From the NCBI GenBank assembly GCA_024760905.1, contig CM045737.1, positions 17,306,848 to 17,370,847 of the forward strand: a DNA stretch of 64,000 nt, written 5' to 3'. This document shows, piece after piece, positions 58,978 through 64,000 of the stretch. The position numbers were made by a program, and so were the translations under genes. Within the stretch, counting starts at the first letter, position 1, and each line of letters begins with the position of its first letter. Under the pieces are notes generated by a model that was not told the DNA's origin, did not search any database, and worked only from the letters and a program-made list of their open reading frames with translations. The stretch comes from Plotosus lineatus. Taxonomy: Eukaryota; Chordata; Actinopteri; Siluriformes; Plotosidae.

Positions 58978-59931
58978 TATTGGGCATAGTGAAAGCACCA
59001 CTCAGTTTGGATAATGAACATCTGCAGAGATCCTGATCCACACAGGCTCATTTAATTCACAGTAATCTTGCAGGTCGAAATCATCCTGCTCCTTTCGCTG
59101 CTCTTAATTATCATGGAAAAGAGCTTTTTTTTTGTCACAAAAGACTTAGCTGCTGAAAATAAATATGCCATGCTCATATTGAACTCCAGATTTTGCATTG
59201 GAGTTTACCTTTTATTATTATTTAGTCTTCAGGAATAAGTGTTGCATATTTATAGAAATGATTTTCTTATTCAACATGCAAGTAGCAAACCTATTCAGTA
59301 TGACTCATCTGCAGAGATGCTTTTCCCAATACTCACAGTATATGCAGTGGCGTACAATACGGTACTTTAAATACTGGTCCACCAACATTACTTCATACAG
59401 CTGGTGTCTGACTGATTCTGGCTTGAAACTGAATCGGTGTCCTATAGGACTAACACAGTTTACTGTGATCATTCAGACATCATTGATTTTTGGCTTTCTC
59501 AATCAATTAAACATAAACCGTAATATTGGGAATCAAAAAAAAAAAAAAAGCTGAGGAGTGCATGCTGGTATTTCAAATAGATTAAATCTCAAGCTTTTTG
59601 TTTTTATATGCGATGCATGCTTTTTTTTGTAACATGGGAGTAAAAATAGTGATTTTCATTTTTACTCTCTTTGTATGTTAGACATAACCCACTTCTTTCA
59701 TACTACATGCAACAAAAGACAGCTGTGGTTGAGCAGTGAACAAAATTTCAACTTACTTTGCAGCGCACACAGCCCTTGCATGCTACACACCGCTATTGTG
59801 TGCGTTAGGTTTCAAAGATGTAATGGTATGCAGTTTTTAAACTTTTGTTTTGCAAAAATAAATTGAGGCCTGTCCTGAGAAACTCTAAATATATACCTGT
59901 ACACGGATCCCTCTGTCAATCTAAACCTATA
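58331..59931. other. Intronic DNA with a (TG)n tract
   Basis: Contains a TG microsatellite at 58930-58977; otherwise nothing recognised. Confidence 0.45.
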
Positions 59932-60176
59932 CAGGGATCCCTCGCTACTTCGCGCTTCAATTCAATGCGGCTTCAGTGCATCGCGGTCTTTTCAAAAAAT
60001 ATTCATCAATTTAAAAAATAAGGAAATTAAGGAAGAATAGGGGGGAAAGTTAAGGACAATGCCACAAAACAAGGCCAATTATACAAAAAAAAAAAACAAA
60101 AAAAAAACAACCCAAAACCGTCCATCAAAACTACTTACATTTTTGTGAGGTGTGCATCTGAGTGCATGTATAAGCA

Positions 60177-60210
<34 letters not shown>

Positions 60211-60660
60211 TGTATGTGTGTGTATTTATATCTTATTTACATGTTATCCATTATTTTTGATGTTTAATTGTTATTATAAGCATTTATAGCGTTGAATATA
60301 TATTTATTGATATTATATACACATATACATCTATAAAGTTGCTCCATTCTTTTCTTTTATTGTTTAGTAATTTATACTATTTATGTATCTATTTATTTAT
60401 TTACTTATATATGTATGTGTGTATGTTCGTACTTGTATCTATTTTTGCACCCCCTACTGATAGTACCTCAAGAGCCTGTAACAGTGAATTTCTCCATTGT
60501 GAGATTAATAAAGCTGTATCTTATCTTATCTTATCTTATCTTACATGTACGTATACGTCAGCCGGGGGTGGGGTGGGGGGGGATGTTTGATCCTTTGCGG
60601 AATTCGGTGGTTGCGGGGGGATCTCAGTCCCAATTAACCGCGGAAAGTGATGGATCCCTG
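59932..60660 (+). mobile_element. MITE family G with a LINE tail inserted
   Basis: CAGGGATCCCTCGCTACTTC to CGCGGAAAGTGATGGATCCCTG with TA on both sides. It contains a TG tract and a 210-bp insertion at 60331-60541. A short duplicate of the end (ACACGGATCCCTCTG) lies just upstream at 59901. Confidence 0.88.
60331..60541 (+). mobile_element. LINE 3' tail (Rex1/CR1-like), very short
   Basis: Ends ATTGTGAGATTAATAAAGC followed by (TTATC)n, the type of tail found on fish CR1/Rex1-like LINEs. It interrupts MITE G between ACATATACAT and ACATGTACGTATACGTC; ACAT on both sides may be the target duplication. Confidence 0.6.
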
Positions 60661-60929
60661 TACTGCAAAGATTTGCTGCTTCACTGTATACCTTACAACA
60701 TTTTCTGACCTGTAATTCTGCCATAAAAAGTCAATGATAACATTTCTACATGAGCTTATAAGGCATACAAACATACGCTTGGGGTAATTTGAAATAATTT
60801 TCTCTAGCAGTTAGGCTTCACTGTGAATATAGTTTCCAGCTTTTTATACTATCTATAAGTTTCCTCTGGGAACGCTCCCAGAATCCAGACATGCACATTA
60901 GGCAAATGAGTTGTTCCAAATTGCCCCAG

Positions 60930-61060
60930 CTGTGAGAATGAATGGTTTTATATGTATTGGCCCAATGATAGCATGGTCAAGGCATACCTTAGTTTTGCCC
61001 AGAGCTGGCTGAAATATGCTTCAGCCTCCCCGCTAATCTAGAAGGGAAAATCGGTTCTGT
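60930..61060 (+). mobile_element. Degenerate SINE tail B
   Basis: GAGCTGGCTGAAATATGC and CAGCCTCCCCGC followed by a decayed end; head not visible. A second similar remnant lies at about 61110-61180. Confidence 0.5.
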
Positions 61061-61210
61061 GACTGAAAGAATAAAGATAGTTGCAAATAGCTGTGACTGT
61101 GAATGATTGTTTGTGTATCTTAGCCCTGTGATGGCCTAGGGTGTATCATGCCTTCACGATGAGCTTCAGCCACCCTGTGAACATAATAAAGGATAAAGAT
61201 CTTCAGAAAA

Positions 61211-61223
61211 TGACAAAATAGTA

Positions 61224-61259
<36 letters not shown>

Positions 61260-61260
61260 G
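61211..61260. repeat. (TAA)n microsatellite
   Basis: About 45 bp of AAT units. Confidence 0.95.
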
Positions 61261-62820
61261 TTTCTATAATTTAGTTATTAAAACAGCAATTGACAATTTA
61301 ATGTAATAAAACAAGACTTAATAGTCTTAATAATCATGTCCCATAGTGTTTTGCATTTCTTATATCATGGTGATGGTTAAGAAATAAAAGGAGTTTTTTT
61401 AATAATGAGTTTAGTATTATTTAATTTGTTGACACATTTATATTCAGTATTTATTGTTGCTACTCATTTTATAATTTATATCATGGTCATATCAAGGTAA
61501 TTTTAATATTTATAAATTAGTTTGACAGACATCCTTATGTACACATGAGGTAATTTGTAATCAATTTCACTGGCAATTATGCCTCACTGTGAATATATTT
61601 TGCAGCTTTTTACAATATTCGTAAATATATATTTTATGCTGCAACACTCTTGTTGTGTTCCCAGCAGTCACTTTTGGCACATTTAGGTGTCTAATCCGGA
61701 CATGTTTGGGATGTTACAAAATCAGACTTTTTCAACTTTTATTTCATCTACAAATCTAATTGATACTGATAACGCTTCTATTTGTTTATTAACAAAGAGT
61801 TATTCTAAAAAATACATACAATTTAATGACAATTGATGGAATACATGTGATTGTGGCATTGTTTACACAAACTCCCTGTTCAGCATACTGTGACTCTCAT
61901 ACTGGATGAAACTGCAGAAAAAGGTCATTTTCCAGCAACATCACTAAAGATAAAAAATAATATAAATATAAAAATAATCGGATCAGTGCATATATAAGAT
62001 ATCTTGTTTAGCATTCAGCTTTGTAATTTCTGCTTCTGTTTCATCACCTCCTTTGTATTGAAACGAAGACATCACTCAATGTAAATGCTAACTGTGTTTG
62101 TTGCAGCAGACAGGTGTATACACTGAAAAGGTCACGATATTTATCTTTTTACTGCATTGAATAATTTTCTGTTTGTATAAATGTGCAAATTTGATGTTGA
62201 TATTAATTCCGCTTAAGTTTTTGCTTAGAGCAAAGCAAATCTAAAAATATGCGTTATGAGTAATTACTGAACGAAAATGGCAGAGGCATGTGTTACTCAC
62301 CGAACAACTCATAAGTGACACTGCTCTTTAATGAAATGGAATCTAATTAGGACTGGAGTTCTGTGACCCGACACTCCCCATCCCCCCACCCGCGCCCTTT
62401 TTGTCGTCTCCCCGGCCTCCAGTAAAACCGGCAAATGATTCTGTTTCATTTAAAAATTAGATACCAGGCTGAAGTATCTCCCTCCTAGTGTGACCTGGTG
62501 ATAATCACTAAATCATGCTCCAGGGCATTCGCTGGGTTAATGGAACAGCTTTCCCAGAAGACCAGATAAACAGCCGCTGCCTGCTTTTTATAAACGTCAT
62601 CTGTCATCTGGCCAGTGACACTTTTCACTTGTGCCTTCCAAAAGGGTAAAGTCACTGTGGCTTCAAAGGATTGAGTGTCTTCTTATTGCTTTCTGAACAT
62701 AAATTGACAGTCAGCGGATCTCTTGAAAAAATTGTTTCTCCAAGAAATATAAAATTCTGAAATGACAGTTTTATTACATATACAAAAAGGTGAAGCTAAA
62801 AAAAAAATACTAAGAATAGT
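61261..62820. other. Unrecognised DNA; part may be conserved non-coding
   Basis: 62330-62660 is free of recognised repeats and has balanced composition with motifs such as TAATTAG and TCATCTGTCATCTGGCCAG. The rest is AT-rich. Confidence 0.35.
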
Positions 62821-63103
62821 CTGCACGGTGAGGAGTGATTAGCACTTCCACCTCGCGGAAAGAAGGTACTGGGTTATTCGCGATGGCATTTCTGTGAGGA
62901 GTTTGCACGTTCTCCTTGTGCTTGCGTTCGATGCCTTCAGGTAATCAACCGAAGTCCAAAGACATAAGGCTAATTGGTTGTTGCAAATTGAGCCTCGCTG
63001 TGAGTGTGAATGGGTTTCTCTGTGTTGGCTTGTGATAGATCTGCGATAGATCCCACTATTGTCCAGAGCCGGCTGAAATAAGCTACAGCCTCCCCATTAC
63101 CCT
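62821..63103 (+). mobile_element. tRNA-SINE head B + tail B
   Basis: GCACGGTGAGGAGTGATTAGC, CACCTCGCGGAAAGAAGG, TCTGTGAGGAGTTTGCACG, and a tail B variant (GAGCCGGCTGAAATAAGC). Confidence 0.75.
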
Positions 63104-63400
63104 GTGGGGCCGGTGGCGTAGTGGTTCAGGTGCTAGGCTCATGGTCGGGAGGTTGTTTGTTCGAATCCCAGTTAGACCCCCACTGTGCTAATACCCCTGG
63201 GCAAGGTCTCAACCACAAGTGTGCCTCTGTTCACCCAGCAGCATACAGTACCAGTAAAATATACTGGGAAGGTAACCTGCGATGGACGAGTGTCCCATCC
63301 AGGAGGAGTTGAACTCCTGGTCGCTTCACGCTACGGAAACCGGGGATAAGCACCGGACTGATGAGCCACTATGGCTCGGGTATAAAAGCCCAACAGACTT
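63104..63400 (+). mobile_element. tRNA-SINE family C, full length
   Basis: GTGGGGCCGGTGGCGTAGTG, B-box-like TTGTTCGAATCCC, AGTTAGACCCCCACTGTGC, ACTGGGAAGGTAACCTGCG, GAGTTGAACTCCTGGTCGC, GGATAAGCACCGGACTGATG, tail CTCGGGTATAAAAGCCC and a (TTA)n end at 63395-63457. Confidence 0.9.
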
Positions 63401-63409
63401 TATTATTAA

Positions 63410-63455
<46 letters not shown>

Positions 63456-63457
63456 TA
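63395..63457. repeat. (TTA)n microsatellite at the SINE C 3' end
   Basis: About 60 bp of ATT units directly after the SINE, probably expanded from its tail. Confidence 0.95.
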
Positions 63458-63506
63458 GTTCAGTGAAAACAGCACTTTATAATTTAAAGTAGTGAATCAA
63501 GACATG

Positions 63507-63850
63507 GGGCAGTGGTGGCCCAGTGGTAGGGTGCTGGATTATTGAGCCTCAAGGTTGCAGGTTCAAGTCCTACTGTCACCGGGTTGTCAGTGCTTTCCCC
63601 CATGCAGCTAACTGGGTTATTAAAAGCCAGCCATGCCTGTCACTGTATGTGGTGAGAGGTAAGTAAAAGAAACATTGCTGACTTTCCTAAAGAGCAGGCC
63701 GTATTGCCGTTAACTTGTTTCTGTTCTGCGATGGCCTGGCTCGGGTGTACTTTTCCCTCGCCCAGAGTCGGCTGAAATGGATGCTGGGCTCCCTGAAACC
63801 CTAATTAGGATTAATGGTTCAGAAAATGAATGAATTAATGAATGAATGCA
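63507..63850 (+). mobile_element. tRNA-SINE head A + body A + tail B (chimeric type)
   Basis: GGGGCAGTGGTGGCCCAGTG, GCAGGTTCAAGTCC, body A (CTAACTGGGTTATTAAAAGC; CATTGCTGACTTTCCTAAAG), then tail B (AGAGTCGGCTGAAATGG; CTAATTAGGATTAATGG; CAGAAAATGAATGAATTAATG). Confidence 0.9.
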
Positions 63851-64000
63851 ACAACACAGTATGTACCCTTAAAGGAAAATTAGCATGTCCCATAGTATTT
63901 TGTTTCTCAAAAGATCAAGTTATGAACTGAAGGCAGGTGTTTTGAGAAGGAATTTTAAAATAAAATATATTATTGCATAATGATAATTGCATGAAACCCG

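Larger units (their letters stand above)
26159..64000 (+). other. brf1: Giant brf1 intron, 5' part, no further exon found
   Basis: I looked for the conserved C-terminal BRF1 blocks (DLSGIDDLEIDRYIL, KAELWMRENAEYL and the like) on the + strand and did not see them. The interval is made of transposable elements, microsatellites, a 9.6-kb tandem duplication and unrecognised DNA. Either the intron continues past the window or the locus is rearranged or misassembled after 26.2 kb. Confidence 0.6.

Overview
This is a vertebrate, almost certainly teleost, nuclear genome window. It is AT-rich, gene-poor and packed with transposable elements. The only host gene I can support is brf1, which encodes the TFIIIB subunit BRF1, an RNA polymerase III initiation factor. 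Six consecutive exons lie on the + strand at 2750-2899, 11701-11794, 17833-17959, 18096-18135, 19968-20060 and 25859-26158. They share compatible phases and GT/AG borders, and together encode an uninterrupted stretch from the second cyclin-like repeat into the acidic linker. Earlier exons must lie to the left of the window. No later exon is visible, so the last intron runs at least 37.8 kb to the right edge. The fish assignment rests on the Rex3-type LINE, the (ATGA)-tailed tRNA SINEs and the Tc1/hAT/Tigger content.

Layout. 1-11.8 kb: SINEs, a half Tc1 element and Tigger-like elements, one of them inserted precisely into a SINE. 11.8-15.7 kb: a decayed 3.85-kb hAT element (transposase on the minus strand) that has itself received a 5'-truncated Rex3 LINE. 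17.5-20.1 kb: three small brf1 exons, with a SINE ending about 55 bp before one acceptor. 21.2-23.65 kb: a 5'-truncated RTE-clade LINE on the minus strand. 24-25 kb: a Tc1 remnant carrying a MITE. 25.9-26.2 kb: last visible brf1 exon.

26.83-46.11 kb: a direct tandem duplication of about 9.6 kb inside the brf1 intron. Three copies of one MITE end flank and join the two units, and the middle copy is a hybrid of the outer two. This is the signature of unequal exchange, or of a misjoin at the same repeat. Each unit holds nested MITEs, SINEs, an internally deleted mariner-like element, a Tigger-like element with an N-terminal HTH ORF, and a palindromic MITE.

46.1-64 kb: more TE layers, including a Tigger inside another MITE at 50.7-52.4 kb, long TG/TA microsatellites, several SINEs, and stretches without recognisable repeats that may hold conserved non-coding DNA.

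The SINEs appear modular: two different tRNA-like heads and two different 3' tails occur in several combinations, and one tail matches the 3' end of the RTE LINE in this same window. I found no RNA gene, CRISPR array, bacterial feature or convincing novel enzymatic system.
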